Counted from the stretch's first letter, positions 29,970 to 39,300 are shown. The stretch is 64,000 nt of DNA from Pseudomaricurvus sp033283175 (GCA_033283175.1 JAWMQM010000001.1:620001-684000), one strand, 5' to 3'. The notes: generated by a model from the letters alone, not told the origin. Made by a program: numbers and translations.

Positions 29970-31811
29970 TCAATCCGCCAGGTGCACGCAGTTGCGGCCG
30001 GCCTCCTTGGCATCGTAAAGCGCCACATCGGCCTTGTAGATCAGGTCTTCAATATTGCGCTCGCCGCGGTAGTGGGCCACACCCACGCTAGTGGTAAAGC
30101 GAATCTCCGCTTCACCGGCGATCACCCGCAGACGCTCCACCACCTGTCGCAGGCGTTCGGCAGTCTGCATGGCGGCGTCGTTACTGCCGGGCAGCAGCAG
30201 CGCAAACTCCTCCCCCCCCAGACGGCCAAAAATATCGGTATCGCGGATCTCGATCTGTACCGTTTTGGCAAAGAGCCGCAGCGCCTGGTCACCCACCTTG
30301 TGACCGTGGGTGTCGTTGATCACCTTGAAGTGATCCAGGTCAAACACCAGGATGCTGAACGAGGCACTGCGGTGTCGACTGCGCTCCAGCAGCTGGGACG
30401 CCTTGCGGAAGAAGCTGCGGCGGTTGTCGGCCCCGGTAAGCACGTCAGTAAGCGCTTCCTGTTCCGCAGCGGCCTTGGCCTTCTCCAGTTCGCGGGTGCG
30501 CTCCAGCACCAGCGCTTCCAGTTCGGTCTTGGTGTTCTCCAGCTGGATCAGGTAGCGCTGCTCGGCGGCATCCTTTTCTGTGCGCAGGCGATTGAGGCTC
30601 ATACCCATGGCAATCAGGATCACCACCATCTCAGTGTAGGAACCCACCGCCGGCCAGTAGTAGTTAACGAAGTTGTGCTCCACATAACCCAGGTCACGCA
30701 GCGCCTGCGCCACCAGTCCTGCCACCAGGAAGGCCCAGGCCAGGGCAAACACGCCCGCCTCTTTCACCCCCTGCAGCCAGCGCAGCACACCTCCCAGGCA
30801 CACCAGCGGATACATAAACAGCAACAGGGTGATGAGTATCACCGCCATGGCCTGCAGCTGGAACATGGCTGCCACCACCAGCACTACCGCCAGCCACATC
30901 ATGCTCTGCAGTAAATAGTCGAGTTTCGGCGTGTAGCGATTGGATTGCAGGAAATGACGGGCAAACCAGAGTCCGGTGGCAATCACCAGCGCTCCGGTGA
31001 TGGAGATATAGCTCCAGTGGTAGTTCTCCGACAGCAAAAACTGATGGGTGAAGCCCGCCATTGTCCACCACAGTGCAATCTTGGTAACGGCGTACAGGCT
31101 GTAGGCGAAAAAGAGGCGCTCACCCGTGGCAACCCCTACGGTCACCGACACAAGTGCCATCAACAGCAGGCCGCCGGCGAGGAAGGAGACCAGCACCAGT
31201 TCTGCCAGCTGCGCCTGGCGCAGGTTGTCCGGCGACCAGATGCGCAGGCTGGGAAAGAAAAAGCCCTTCTCGGGGAAGCGCATCTGCAGCAACAACTCCC
31301 GGGTTTCCCCCGGCTCCAGAATCACCGGCACTACCAGCCGGTGGTGGGGTACCAGTCGCTCGTAGAAGGGGGCATCCATTGCCAGGCTGGCGAGGGGTTG
31401 AAAGCGGGGCTGCGCATCGTCGTGCAGACGGCGCGAATAGGCATCCAGGTTCACCAGCTGGTGATCGACATACTCAAGCTGCACTTCACGGCGATGGCTG
31501 GAGGGGTTTTCCAGCCGCGTGTAGCTCCACAGGTGGCCGGAAAGCAGCCCGGTAGAACGGGTATGGCGCAGCGGTTCAAAACGATAGCGTGCCAAAGCGC
31601 GCTCGGCATCGGTGAGCTCTGCTGTTGCCATCTCGTCGTGCCACACCAGCACCTGGCCCACCAGGCGTTCGCCATTTTCCTGGCCCGAGACCTGCCACGG
31701 GCGCAGTTCATCGGGCACCAGCACATCCTGCGTGACCTCACCAACTGCAACCCTGGCAAGCAGCATCCAGCAACAGAACCACCACAGATTTCTGATAATT
31801 TTTCTCGACAT
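29970..31811 (-). CDS. Diguanylate cyclase with 7TMR-DISM sensory module
   Basis: A 613-residue membrane GGDEF protein. After a signal-like helix comes a periplasmic beta-rich 7TMR-DISM extracellular domain (about residues 30-190), seven hydrophobic helices (about 200-400), a coiled coil (about 405-450) and a GGDEF domain with the active-site motif GGEEF near residue 530, plus DLDHFKVINDTHGHKVGD. It makes cyclic di-GMP in response to an external, unknown signal. The frame continues to a GTG at 31850; I prefer the ATG at 31811, giving MSRKIIRNLWWF. The convergent neighbour is separated by repeats. Confidence 0.88.
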   Translation of the reverse strand: MSRKIIRNLWWFCCWMLLARVAVGEVTQDVLVPDELRPWQVSGQENGERLVGQVLVWHDEMATAELTDAERALARYRFEPLRHTRSTGLLSGHLWSYTRLENPSSHRREVQLEYVDHQLVNLDAYSRRLHDDAQPRFQPLASLAMDAPFYERLVPHHRLVVPVILEPGETRELLLQMRFPEKGFFFPSLRIWSPDNLRQAQLAELVLVSFLAGGLLLMALVSVTVGVATGERLFFAYSLYAVTKIALWWTMAGFTHQFLLSENYHWSYISITGALVIATGLWFARHFLQSNRYTPKLDYLLQSMMWLAVVLVVAAMFQLQAMAVILITLLLFMYPLVCLGGVLRWLQGVKEAGVFALAWAFLVAGLVAQALRDLGYVEHNFVNYYWPAVGSYTEMVVILIAMGMSLNRLRTEKDAAEQRYLIQLENTKTELEALVLERTRELEKAKAAAEQEALTDVLTGADNRRSFFRKASQLLERSRHRSASFSILVFDLDHFKVINDTHGHKVGDQALRLFAKTVQIEIRDTDIFGRLGGEEFALLLPGSNDAAMQTAERLRQVVERLRVIAGEAEIRFTTSVGVAHYRGERNIEDLIYKADVALYDAKEAGRNCVHLAD

Positions 31812-32018
31812 GTTATCGATTAGCGCAATGCGCCATCCACAGCGGCTCACAAGTTGATACTATATCCGACGGAGAGAATAAATGTCGCCAGTGCCCCTGT
31901 CCACCAACGCATAACCGTCAAGTTAATGGCGCCATTTTTTCGCCAGTCATAAACGGCCCCATAACCGGCAAAGGAATTGCGGCCACCGGATCACCACACA
32001 AGGAATGCCAGACCAGCC

Positions 32019-32948
32019 ATGCTCCCATTAATCACCACCGGTATCCGCTCAGCTGGCAGGTCGCGCCTGCCTCTTTCCTCCCTGTTTCTCAGACTGATGG
32101 CTCCGCTGCTGACGGCTGTCGCGCTGCCTGTAGTGTGCCCACCGGCGCTAGCGGCCAACGTCGATTTTGGCCAGGTTCTGTGGTTTGCCGAGCGGGCAGC
32201 CGCTGCCTACGAACCGGCCGCAGAGATTAAGCAGCGCTACCCCCATGCCATACGGGTGGCTACACCCACCGGCACCGACGTGCAGTATTTCCTGGAACGC
32301 GACGACCAGCGCAAACAACAGATCATCAGCGTGCGCGGGACTGCCAACCTGGCCAACGTCAAGGAAGATGCGGAGTATCTGGCTTCGCGTAACCCGAAGC
32401 TCGGCATTTATGTGCACAGCGGTTTTGACGCCGATACCTTGGCACTCTACCGCGACATCAAGCCGTACCTGCAACCGGGCTACGACACCATTGTCACCGG
32501 TCACTCACTGGGGGCCGCCATCAGCACCCTGCTGATGCTCTACCTGCACGAGGACGGTTACACGCTGCTGCCATCCATGAACTTCGGCCAGCCTAAGGTG
32601 ACCAACCTCGCCGGCGCGGCGAAGTACGAGTTCCTGCCGCTGACCCGTGTGGTCGACGAGAATGATGTGGTGCCGGACCTGCCGCCTGCGGACCTGCTGG
32701 ATTCCCTGCACGGCCGCTATGTCCATTTCGGCCGCGAGGTGGTGTTGCTGCCCGGCCCGTTTTACGCCTATTTACAGCAGCACATGGCGATTGAAAAATC
32801 TGTGGATTCGTTCTGGGACAACCTTGGCGACGAGAGTGTCAGCGAGCACTTTATGGTGCACTACATCGCCCACATACGCCCCAAGTTGCAGCGAGAGCAA
32901 CAGATCAAGTACAGCGAACGCGAGCGTTACCTCAAGCGTTTTCCGTAA
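32019..32948 (+). CDS. Secreted class 3 lipase family protein
   Basis: A 309-residue alpha/beta hydrolase of the fungal-type lipase 3 family. A long signal sequence ends near PALA-ANVDF. The nucleophile elbow is TGHSLGAAIS; a catalytic aspartate is likely in RVVDENDVVPDLPP, and the histidine may be the one in EHFMVHYIAH. FSVRGT-like VRGTANLANV before it is the family's oxyanion-hole segment. Several starts are possible (a TTG at 31977, ATG at 32019 with AAGGA upstream, ATG at 32097). The last 17 bp overlap the 3' end of the convergent transporter gene. Probably acts on acylglycerols or phospholipids in the envelope or outside. Confidence 0.84.
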   Translation: MLPLITTGIRSAGRSRLPLSSLFLRLMAPLLTAVALPVVCPPALAANVDFGQVLWFAERAAAAYEPAAEIKQRYPHAIRVATPTGTDVQYFLERDDQRKQQIISVRGTANLANVKEDAEYLASRNPKLGIYVHSGFDADTLALYRDIKPYLQPGYDTIVTGHSLGAAISTLLMLYLHEDGYTLLPSMNFGQPKVTNLAGAAKYEFLPLTRVVDENDVVPDLPPADLLDSLHGRYVHFGREVVLLPGPFYAYLQQHMAIEKSVDSFWDNLGDESVSEHFMVHYIAHIRPKLQREQQIKYSERERYLKRFP

Positions 32949-34344
32949 CCGCCTGCGGGCGCTGGAGCATGGCGGGGAGCAACACCAGCAATCCCGCCAG
33001 CACCCCCGGCAGCCCCTCGTAGACGTGAGCGTGCCAACCCAGCTGGCGCCAGCCGATGGCCACCACCAATCCCGCTGCCAGCGCCAGCAGACTCAACCCC
33101 TGACCGGGACGGGCACCGAGACACAACGCCAGCAGCAAGGGGGCAAAGGCGCTGCCCAGCCCGGACCAGGCGAGAATCACCATGCTGAAGACACTCTGGT
33201 TACCCGACAGAGCCAATAGCAGGGCGACACCGGTAACTGCAATGGTTACCAACTTGAGCAGCAGCGGGCGTTCAATCCGGTGCGGGACCAGGTCATGGGT
33301 AATGGCCGCCGAGCAACTCAACACCAGGGAATCGGCGGTGGACATGGTGGCGGCGAAGATACCGGCCAGGATCAACCCCACCAGGGCCGCGGGCAACAGT
33401 TCCATGGCCAGGGTGGGCAGTGCCAGTTCGGCATCGAAACTGCCGGTATCGGCAAGAAAGAGCCGGGACAACATCCCCACTGCCGTGGCCATGGCGTAGA
33501 AGACACTGAACCAGAGGTAGTACCAGGCGCGGGCGCGATTCATGCCGCGGTTATTGTCGAGGGTCATAAAGCGCACCATGACGTGAGGCTGGCCGATGAC
33601 GGACCAACCCGCCACCAGCCAGCTGAGCGCGAACATCAATCCGCCTACCCAGCCGGGAAACGGCAAGTCCCTGGGCACCCAATCCATAAAACCGTCAACC
33701 TGCTGCCACTGCTGCAACACTTCACTGCCACCACCGAGGTGCTGCACAGCGGTAAACAGCAGCAGCCCCATGGCCAGCATCATCACCACCGACTGCGCCG
33801 CATCCGTCCAGATGGAGGCCCGGATACCACCGGCGAAACAGTAAGCGCACACCATCACCGCGCCCATCACCGCCCCCGACCAGAGCGGCCAGTGAAACAG
33901 CACGTGCAACGCCTTGCTGCCTGCCAGCAATTGCGCCGCGGCATAGGTAATCAGAAACAGCAGCGACACCAGTCCAATAACACGCTGCAATGTCGAGTGG
34001 TTCTGCCCATACCAGTTGGCCAGCACCGCCGAGTAACTGACCTCTCCGCTGCTCTGGGTGGCGTCGCGCAAACGTCCATGCACGTAGAGTGACGCCAGGT
34101 AATCCCCCAGCAACCAGCCCACCATTAACCACACCGATGCCAGGCCGGTGACATAGGTGTAACCGATAACACCGATAAACATGTAACCGCTGTTGTTGGT
34201 GGCCACCGCACTGAGCCCCACCAGCCAGGGACGCACGCTGGAGCTGGCGAGGTAATAGTCGGCCTTGGTGCCGCGGCTGCTGATCACCGACGAGATACCG
34301 ATCAGGGCAAACACCGCAAGACAAATAATAAAAGAGATCACCAT
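32932..34344 (-). CDS. Sodium:solute symporter (SSS family, PutP-like), last gene of the ectoine operon
   Basis: A 470-residue transporter with about 13 membrane helices. PutP-like features include the early GTKADYYLASSSVRPWLVGLSAVATNNSGYMF segment with the conserved Na+-site region, and ATMSTADSLVLSCSAAITHDL, the SSS signature helix. The start lies 2 bp after the stop of the membrane TPR gene, which in turn overlaps ask, so it belongs to the ectoine transcription unit. Uptake of ectoine, proline or another compatible solute is a natural inference, but substrate residues cannot be assigned from sequence alone. Confidence 0.87.
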   Translation of the reverse strand: MVISFIICLAVFALIGISSVISSRGTKADYYLASSSVRPWLVGLSAVATNNSGYMFIGVIGYTYVTGLASVWLMVGWLLGDYLASLYVHGRLRDATQSSGEVSYSAVLANWYGQNHSTLQRVIGLVSLLFLITYAAAQLLAGSKALHVLFHWPLWSGAVMGAVMVCAYCFAGGIRASIWTDAAQSVVMMLAMGLLLFTAVQHLGGGSEVLQQWQQVDGFMDWVPRDLPFPGWVGGLMFALSWLVAGWSVIGQPHVMVRFMTLDNNRGMNRARAWYYLWFSVFYAMATAVGMLSRLFLADTGSFDAELALPTLAMELLPAALVGLILAGIFAATMSTADSLVLSCSAAITHDLVPHRIERPLLLKLVTIAVTGVALLLALSGNQSVFSMVILAWSGLGSAFAPLLLALCLGARPGQGLSLLALAAGLVVAIGWRQLGWHAHVYEGLPGVLAGLLVLLPAMLQRPQAVTENA

Positions 34345-34346
34345 GA

Positions 34347-35282
34347 TTACGCGGGCTCAGCCTCCATTGTTGTTATTGTTTCTGAACCCGTCTCCGACTC
34401 CCTGTCCCGCAAGCCCAGCAAAAGCCGGGCAGCCGCATGCTCGTGCAAAGGCTGCAGTGCCGGATCAACCAGCACCTGTTCGCGGTAGTCATCGCGCAAC
34501 TCAATGGCCTGCTGCAGGTAGTGCAACGCCTCATCCGGTTGCTGTAGCACGGTGCAGGCGCACGCCAATTGATAGAAGGCGTGCGCGTTTTCGGGATCAA
34601 TCTCCAGCGCCTGGCGACACAGGTTGACCGCCCACTGCGGCTCGTGCAGCTCCAGCACCGCATCCGCCTTGTAGGTCAGGGCCTCGCAGTCACGGGGCTT
34701 GCGCTGCAGGATATCGTCGTAAATTTTGATCTTGGTGGCCGGAGAGCTCTCCTGCTGTGCCCGCAGCCACATGGACTGCACCTCCTGGGTCAGCTCGATC
34801 TCTTCGCGGTTCTCTTCAATATGGCGGGTTTTCTGCTGCAGCTGCTGTTCGATGTTCTCCAGCCGCTGCTCATACTCGTTGATCAGGCGAGAGATCTCCT
34901 CGTCAGCCAGGCTGTGCACCCGCTCCTTGATATCGCGAATGGAGCTCCAGCCCACCACCACCAGAATCGAGCTGGCGGCGGCGATCAGATAAAAGAAATA
35001 GGTCACAGTATCGGTGGCGTAGGAGACGGCACGATCCACGGCCCTGTGTTCGCGGTCCACAATCTGCTGCAACAGTTCCTGCTTGGCCTGCGCCTGTTCG
35101 GAGCGCAGCTGCCGCAACTCGTCGAGCATGTAGCGTTCAATAAAGGGGGAGTAGAGCGGCTCCTGCAGGCCATCGACCGTGGTCTGCAGTTGCTCTTCAT
35201 TGGCGGTCGCTGGTGCACTGCCTTGTGCCGCCACCAGCAGCGGCATCAACATCAACAGGGCCAGAGTTAGCAGGCGAGGCAT
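34347..35282 (-). CDS. Membrane-anchored coiled-coil/TPR protein of unknown function in the ectoine operon
   Basis: A 311-residue protein with a signal-like N-terminus (residues 1-19), a helical segment 40-90, a single membrane helix at 93-112, a charged coiled coil at about 118-175 and two TPR units at about 197-262 (ALTYKADAVLELHEPQWAVNLCRQALEIDP and HAFYQLACACTVLQQPDEALHYLQQAIEL, quoted in parts). A cleaved signal would place residues 20-92 in the periplasm and the coiled coil and TPR in the cytoplasm. Its ATG overlaps the end of ask by 16 bp with GGAAGA as ribosome-binding site, and the transporter gene follows by 2 bp, so it should be expressed with ectoine synthesis. I know of no such gene in described ectoine operons. 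Confidence 0.75.
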   Translation of the reverse strand: MPRLLTLALLMLMPLLVAAQGSAPATANEEQLQTTVDGLQEPLYSPFIERYMLDELRQLRSEQAQAKQELLQQIVDREHRAVDRAVSYATDTVTYFFYLIAAASSILVVVGWSSIRDIKERVHSLADEEISRLINEYEQRLENIEQQLQQKTRHIEENREEIELTQEVQSMWLRAQQESSPATKIKIYDDILQRKPRDCEALTYKADAVLELHEPQWAVNLCRQALEIDPENAHAFYQLACACTVLQQPDEALHYLQQAIELRDDYREQVLVDPALQPLHEHAAARLLLGLRDRESETGSETITTMEAEPA

Positions 35283-36730
35283 ATGGCTCTTCCGTGATCG
35301 TGCACCTCAACCAGTGACTGGTGCAGCGCCCGGACCGTCTGGTCATAGTCACTCTCGTCCACCACCAGCTGCATATCCACCTGACGCATGGACTGGTGAA
35401 TGGCCAGCACACTGACATTCTCCTGCGCCACCGCCTGTACGGTTTTGGCGAGAATGCCGGGGATCTTCATATCGCTGCCGATGGCGGAGACAATCGCCAC
35501 CTTGCGCACATCCAGCTCCGCATCCGGGTAACGCTTCTCCAGCAGCGCACGAATGCGCTTCACCGTCTTCAGGTTGGTCTTGAGGAAGTGGGTAATGGTA
35601 TTGGCGTTGATATCCTTGGAGATCACATGCCCCTTGAAGCGCTTGATTGCCGCCAGTATCTCGCGATCGTAATCGTGGATGTTACCTGCCATATCCTGGT
35701 CAAACAGCTCCAGCGCGTAGACACCGGTGCAGCCGGCAATAATCTCTACGCAGGGCTCATCACTGACGTAGTCACCGGTGATCAGGGTGCCGGTGTGCTC
35801 CGGTTCAAAGGTATTCTTCACTCGCAGGGGAATGCTGTCCTGCCGCAGTCCCTTGGCCGCCTTGGGATGAATGGCCTCCATCCCCAGGTTGGCCAGCTGG
35901 TCAGCCACATCGTAGTTGGTGCGGCCGATGGGCACAGCCTTGTCGGCGCCGACCAGACGCGGGTCGGCACTGCTGAGGTGGAACTCCTTGTGGATCACCG
36001 CTTCCCGGGCGCGGGTAATCACCGCCAGGCGACTGAAGGTCATCTCGCTGTAACCCCGGTCGAAGGTGGACATCAGCCCCTCATCGGTATGGGCATAGCC
36101 GGTGACAATCGGCACCTGCGTCCGCAGGTCCACCGCCGCCATGGCCTGCTGGATATGCTCATCCAGCGGCAGGTGCTGGCTGCTGTTCCAACCGGAGAGA
36201 TCCACAAAGCAGGCGTTGATACCGTCGCGGCGCAGCAGTGTGGCGGTGTTCCAGGCACTGTGGGCCTCACCGATACTGGCCAGCATCTCCCGCACGGTGG
36301 CGAGATGGGAGGCGAGGGCGAAATGGCCGTGGGAACAGAGACTCTGCAGATCCTGCAGGCACTGCCGCGCCTGCTGCAGGCGCGCGTCGATAAATGCGTT
36401 GGCTTCTGCCAGCAGGTCACCCTCGCCGAACAGGCGCGCGTTAATGGCTTGCAGCTCCTCTCGCAACTCGTCGAATGCACGCAGCCAACCGCTGTCTTCC
36501 GTGGCGCTGGCAAACAGGGCGTAAATACCCGGCTGGCCATTTTTCTTGTGCTCCAGCAAGCGGTCGGTAATGCCGCCGTAGGCCGACACCACAAAGATGC
36601 GGGGGATACGATTGCCCGCTTCGTCCAGCAGTGGTCGCGCAATAATGTTGTCACGCACTGACGCATAGTCGGACATGGAAGTGCCGCCGATTTTTTCTAC
36701 CGTGTGCTGCAAAGTCTGTTGTTCACTCAC
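35267..36730 (-). CDS. ask: Aspartate kinase, ectoine-pathway type
   Basis: A 487-residue aspartokinase that phosphorylates L-aspartate, feeding L-aspartate semialdehyde to ectoine. It has the kinase start VEKIGGTSMSDY, the SSADPRLV segment, and two C-terminal ACT domains (from about residue 330; KVAIVSAIGSDM and MRQVDMQLVV). The long N-terminal domain with an insertion around residues 70-140 and location in the ect operon match Ask_Ect, the form thought to escape feedback inhibition by lysine/threonine. It lies 82 bp after ectC and overlaps the membrane TPR gene by 16 bp. Confidence 0.93.
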   Translation of the reverse strand: MSEQQTLQHTVEKIGGTSMSDYASVRDNIIARPLLDEAGNRIPRIFVVSAYGGITDRLLEHKKNGQPGIYALFASATEDSGWLRAFDELREELQAINARLFGEGDLLAEANAFIDARLQQARQCLQDLQSLCSHGHFALASHLATVREMLASIGEAHSAWNTATLLRRDGINACFVDLSGWNSSQHLPLDEHIQQAMAAVDLRTQVPIVTGYAHTDEGLMSTFDRGYSEMTFSRLAVITRAREAVIHKEFHLSSADPRLVGADKAVPIGRTNYDVADQLANLGMEAIHPKAAKGLRQDSIPLRVKNTFEPEHTGTLITGDYVSDEPCVEIIAGCTGVYALELFDQDMAGNIHDYDREILAAIKRFKGHVISKDINANTITHFLKTNLKTVKRIRALLEKRYPDAELDVRKVAIVSAIGSDMKIPGILAKTVQAVAQENVSVLAIHQSMRQVDMQLVVDESDYDQTVRALHQSLVEVHDHGRAICLAC

Positions 36731-36812
36731 CTCAAATCTCCTGTTGCCAGTCTCTGTTTAGGATTAGCCGGTGGCGTGACGCCAGCCTGCGCCCACCACC
36801 CTGCCAGCAGAC

Positions 36813-37217
36813 TCAGGATTCAATGCTCTCCGCGTCCAGTTCGTAGGCACCTTCCTTGTTGTGGACTTCGGTGCCGTGCAGCGGCGGGTTAAAGACGCAC
36901 GCCATGGTCATCTCTTCGAAGGCCCGCAGCATGTGGCGGTCGTGCTTGTCCAGCAGGTAGAGGGTGCCGGCTTCGATGGGGTAGACCTTGCCATCTTCCA
37001 GGGATTCAATTTCGCCCTTGCCGCTGATGCAGTACACCGACTCCAGGTGATTCTGGTAGTGCATGCGGAAATCCGCACCTTTGTAGATAGTGGTGATATG
37101 AAACGAAAAGCCCATACCGTCGCTTTTCAGCGCCATGCGGGTGCTCTCCCAGTTGCCATCGGGAGAGACAATACGACGGGAAGATTTGTTGGCGTCTTGC
37201 AGGTTACGAACAATCAT
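36813..37217 (-). CDS. ectC: L-ectoine synthase
   Basis: A 134-residue cupin that cyclises N-gamma-acetyl-L-2,4-diaminobutyrate to ectoine. It begins MIVRNLQDANKSSRRIVSPDGNWESTRM as EctC proteins do, and contains the cupin strands with HYQNHLESVYCISGKGEIE and LDKHDRHMLRA, including the histidine and glutamate iron-ligand region. GGAG lies 6 nt before the ATG. It is preceded by a strong hairpin in the 91-bp gap after ectB. Confidence 0.96.
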   Translation of the reverse strand: MIVRNLQDANKSSRRIVSPDGNWESTRMALKSDGMGFSFHITTIYKGADFRMHYQNHLESVYCISGKGEIESLEDGKVYPIEAGTLYLLDKHDRHMLRAFEEMTMACVFNPPLHGTEVHNKEGAYELDAESIES

Positions 37218-37247
37218 AGGGAACTCCGGATTTCAGATAGTATTCAG

Positions 37248-37281
37248 CCGCCAGCAGCGCCCGTGGGCGTTGCTGCGGCGG
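37248..37281. promoter_or_regulatory. Strong hairpin in the ectB-ectC gap
   Basis: CCGCCAGCAGCGCCC pairs with GGGCGTTGCTGCGGCGG across a two-base loop, with a 2-nt bulge and one mismatch. Positioned between the ectB stop and the ectC ribosome-binding site, it may stabilise the 3' end of the ectAB message or attenuate ectC; a run of T residues precedes rather than follows it, so it is not a standard terminator. Confidence 0.55.
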
Positions 37282-37308
37282 TAACAAAAAAAGGGATCAG
37301 CCTGACGC

Positions 37309-38607
37309 TTAGCCGGCTTGGGGAAAGTACTCTTTCTCCTCGGGAATCACGTCGGCGCGGGCACACACCTCGCGGATGGACTCCTCGACGATGTCGATAC
37401 CGGCCTTGAGGTTGTCATCGCTGATGGTAAGCGGGCAGAGGAACTTCACCACCTGGTCGTCGGCACCACTGGTCTCGATAATCAGACCTTTTTTAAAGGC
37501 CGCACTGGTGATCTTGTCCGCCAGTTCACCACTGACACAGTTGATGCCCTGGAACATTCCGCGGCCGCGGGCGGTAAAGTTACCTTCACCGTATTTACCG
37601 ACAATGTCATTCAGTCGACCGGTCATATACTCGCCCTTGCGCTTTACGTCGTTGGCGAACTTGTCATCGGACCAGAACTGGTCCAGCGCCGCCTTGGCTG
37701 TCACAAACGCGAGATTGTTACCACGGAAGGTACCGTTGTGTTCACCGGGCTTCCACTGGTCCAGATCGGGACGAATCAGCACCACGGCAAACGGCAAGCC
37801 GTAACCGCTGAGGGACTTGGACAGCGTAATGATGTCCGGCTGGATGCCCGCCTCTTCAAAACTGAAGAAGCTGCCGGTGCGACCACACCCGGCCTGGATG
37901 TCGTCAACGATAAACAGCAGGCCATGCTTGCGACACACCGCCTGCAGGTTGCGTAACCACTCGAAGGAAGCCGCGTTAATACCACCCTCCCCCTGCACGG
38001 TTTCCACAATCACCGCTGCCGGCGAGTTGATGCCGCTGCTGGAGTCCGACAGTACCTTGTCCAGGTACACGGTGGTGTCGATGCCATCACCAAGGTAGCC
38101 GTCGTATGGCATACGGTGGGTACCGCTGAGGGTGACCCCTGCGGCGTTGCGATGGTGGGAGTTACCGGTCGCCGACAGGGCACCGAGGCTGACGCCGTGA
38201 AAACCGTTGGTAAAGGTCACAATGTTGCGCTGGCCCGTGACGTTACGGGCAATCTTCATGGCCGCTTCTACGGCGTTGGTACCGGTCGGGCCGGTAAACT
38301 GCACCATGTACTCCATGCCGCGGGGCTTGAGAATCTTGTCGTTCAGCGCTTCCAGGAATTCACCCTTGGCCTTGGTGTGCAGATCCAGCCCGTGGGTCAC
38401 GCCATCATTGGCGATGTAATCCAGCAGCGGCTGCTTGAACAGGTCATTGTTGTGACCGTAGTTGAGGGTGCCGGCACCGGCGAGGAAATCCAGGTAGCGG
38501 TTACCGTCTTCATCCCACATAAACTCGCCCTTGGAGCGGGTAAAAATGCGCGGGAAAGAGCGCGCGTAACTCATTACTTCGGATTCAATTTCCTCAAAAA
38601 TTTTCAT
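37309..38607 (-). CDS. ectB: L-2,4-diaminobutyrate:2-oxoglutarate aminotransferase
   Basis: A 432-residue class III PLP aminotransferase converting L-aspartate semialdehyde and glutamate to L-2,4-diaminobutyrate. The start MKIFEEIESEVMSYARSFP and the segment FLAGAGTLNYGHNN are characteristic for EctB; VDDIQAGCGRTG and the PLP lysine in LSKSLSGYGLPFA are intact. It follows ectA by 69 bp in the ect operon. Length is normal for EctB. Confidence 0.96.
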   Translation of the reverse strand: MKIFEEIESEVMSYARSFPRIFTRSKGEFMWDEDGNRYLDFLAGAGTLNYGHNNDLFKQPLLDYIANDGVTHGLDLHTKAKGEFLEALNDKILKPRGMEYMVQFTGPTGTNAVEAAMKIARNVTGQRNIVTFTNGFHGVSLGALSATGNSHHRNAAGVTLSGTHRMPYDGYLGDGIDTTVYLDKVLSDSSSGINSPAAVIVETVQGEGGINAASFEWLRNLQAVCRKHGLLFIVDDIQAGCGRTGSFFSFEEAGIQPDIITLSKSLSGYGLPFAVVLIRPDLDQWKPGEHNGTFRGNNLAFVTAKAALDQFWSDDKFANDVKRKGEYMTGRLNDIVGKYGEGNFTARGRGMFQGINCVSGELADKITSAAFKKGLIIETSGADDQVVKFLCPLTISDDNLKAGIDIVEESIREVCARADVIPEEKEYFPQAG

Positions 38608-38676
38608 AATCAGTAGTCCTGTCTTGAATTCATGTTTTGTGTACAGGGCGCAACCACAGAGGGCGACACCTGGCGA

Positions 38677-39174
38677 TTAGTCGTTAGGGAGCGAGCCAAA
38701 CGGGCCGATACGCACCAGCTCCTCGCTGTCGTGCTGGCCTTCAAAGTGGCGCTCGCGGTCCAGCCACACCGCCGCCTCCACCGGAGCCTCACGGCGGTCA
38801 GCAAAGCGCTCAAACAACGCCCAGGAAGCCTTGTTGTCCGGGGTAATGGTGGTCTCCATGTGGGTCAGGTCGCCGTGGCGATCCACGATGTGGTGCAGCA
38901 TGCGCGACGCCAGCCCGCAGCCTCGCGCCGCCTCAGAGACCGCTACCTGCCAGATAAACAGCGTCTGCGGCGCATCCGGGCGGCGGTAGCCGGAGATAAA
39001 TCCCACCAGCTCGCCATCGCGCTCGGCAGCTACCGAGGTAGCGGCAAAGTGCCCGCACTGGAGGAAATTGCAGTAGCTGGAGTTGGGGTCCAGTGGCGGA
39101 CACTGGGCAATCAGCCGGTGTACTGCCATACCATCGGCTCGCTGTGGCGGCCGTAATTCAATTCCATCATTCAT
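38677..39174 (-). CDS. ectA: L-2,4-diaminobutyrate N-gamma-acetyltransferase
   Basis: A 165-residue GNAT acetyltransferase using acetyl-CoA to acetylate diaminobutyrate, the second ectoine step. It shows the EctA pattern: ELRPPQRADGMAVHRLIAQCPPLDPNSSYCNFLQCGHF near the N-terminus, GFISGYRRPD, and the acetyl-CoA loop in WQVAVSEAARGCGLASRML. First gene of the ect operon with a leader of about 135 nt after the predicted promoter at 39316-39345. Confidence 0.96.
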   Translation of the reverse strand: MNDGIELRPPQRADGMAVHRLIAQCPPLDPNSSYCNFLQCGHFAATSVAAERDGELVGFISGYRRPDAPQTLFIWQVAVSEAARGCGLASRMLHHIVDRHGDLTHMETTITPDNKASWALFERFADRREAPVEAAVWLDRERHFEGQHDSEELVRIGPFGSLPND

Positions 39175-39218
39175 TGCAGATCTTTGAACTCTCTGGGAAA
39201 TATTCTTTAGTTAGTTTC

Positions 39219-39231
39219 ACATCTAAACGTA
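39219..39231. promoter_or_regulatory. Repeated operator half-site ACATCTAAACRTA
   Basis: ACATCTAAACGTA here repeats, with one change, ACATCTAAACATA at 39306-39318, 87 bp away in the same orientation. The second copy is part of a palindrome; this one is only partly symmetric (GTTT...AAAC). It may be an auxiliary binding site for EctR or another osmotic regulator in the ectA leader. Confidence 0.45.
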
Positions 39232-39300
39232 TAAAACGCCTTTAAACCTGAATTAACGCGCCAAAAACGGGAAATTACGCAGTAATTAATGCCAGATTTA

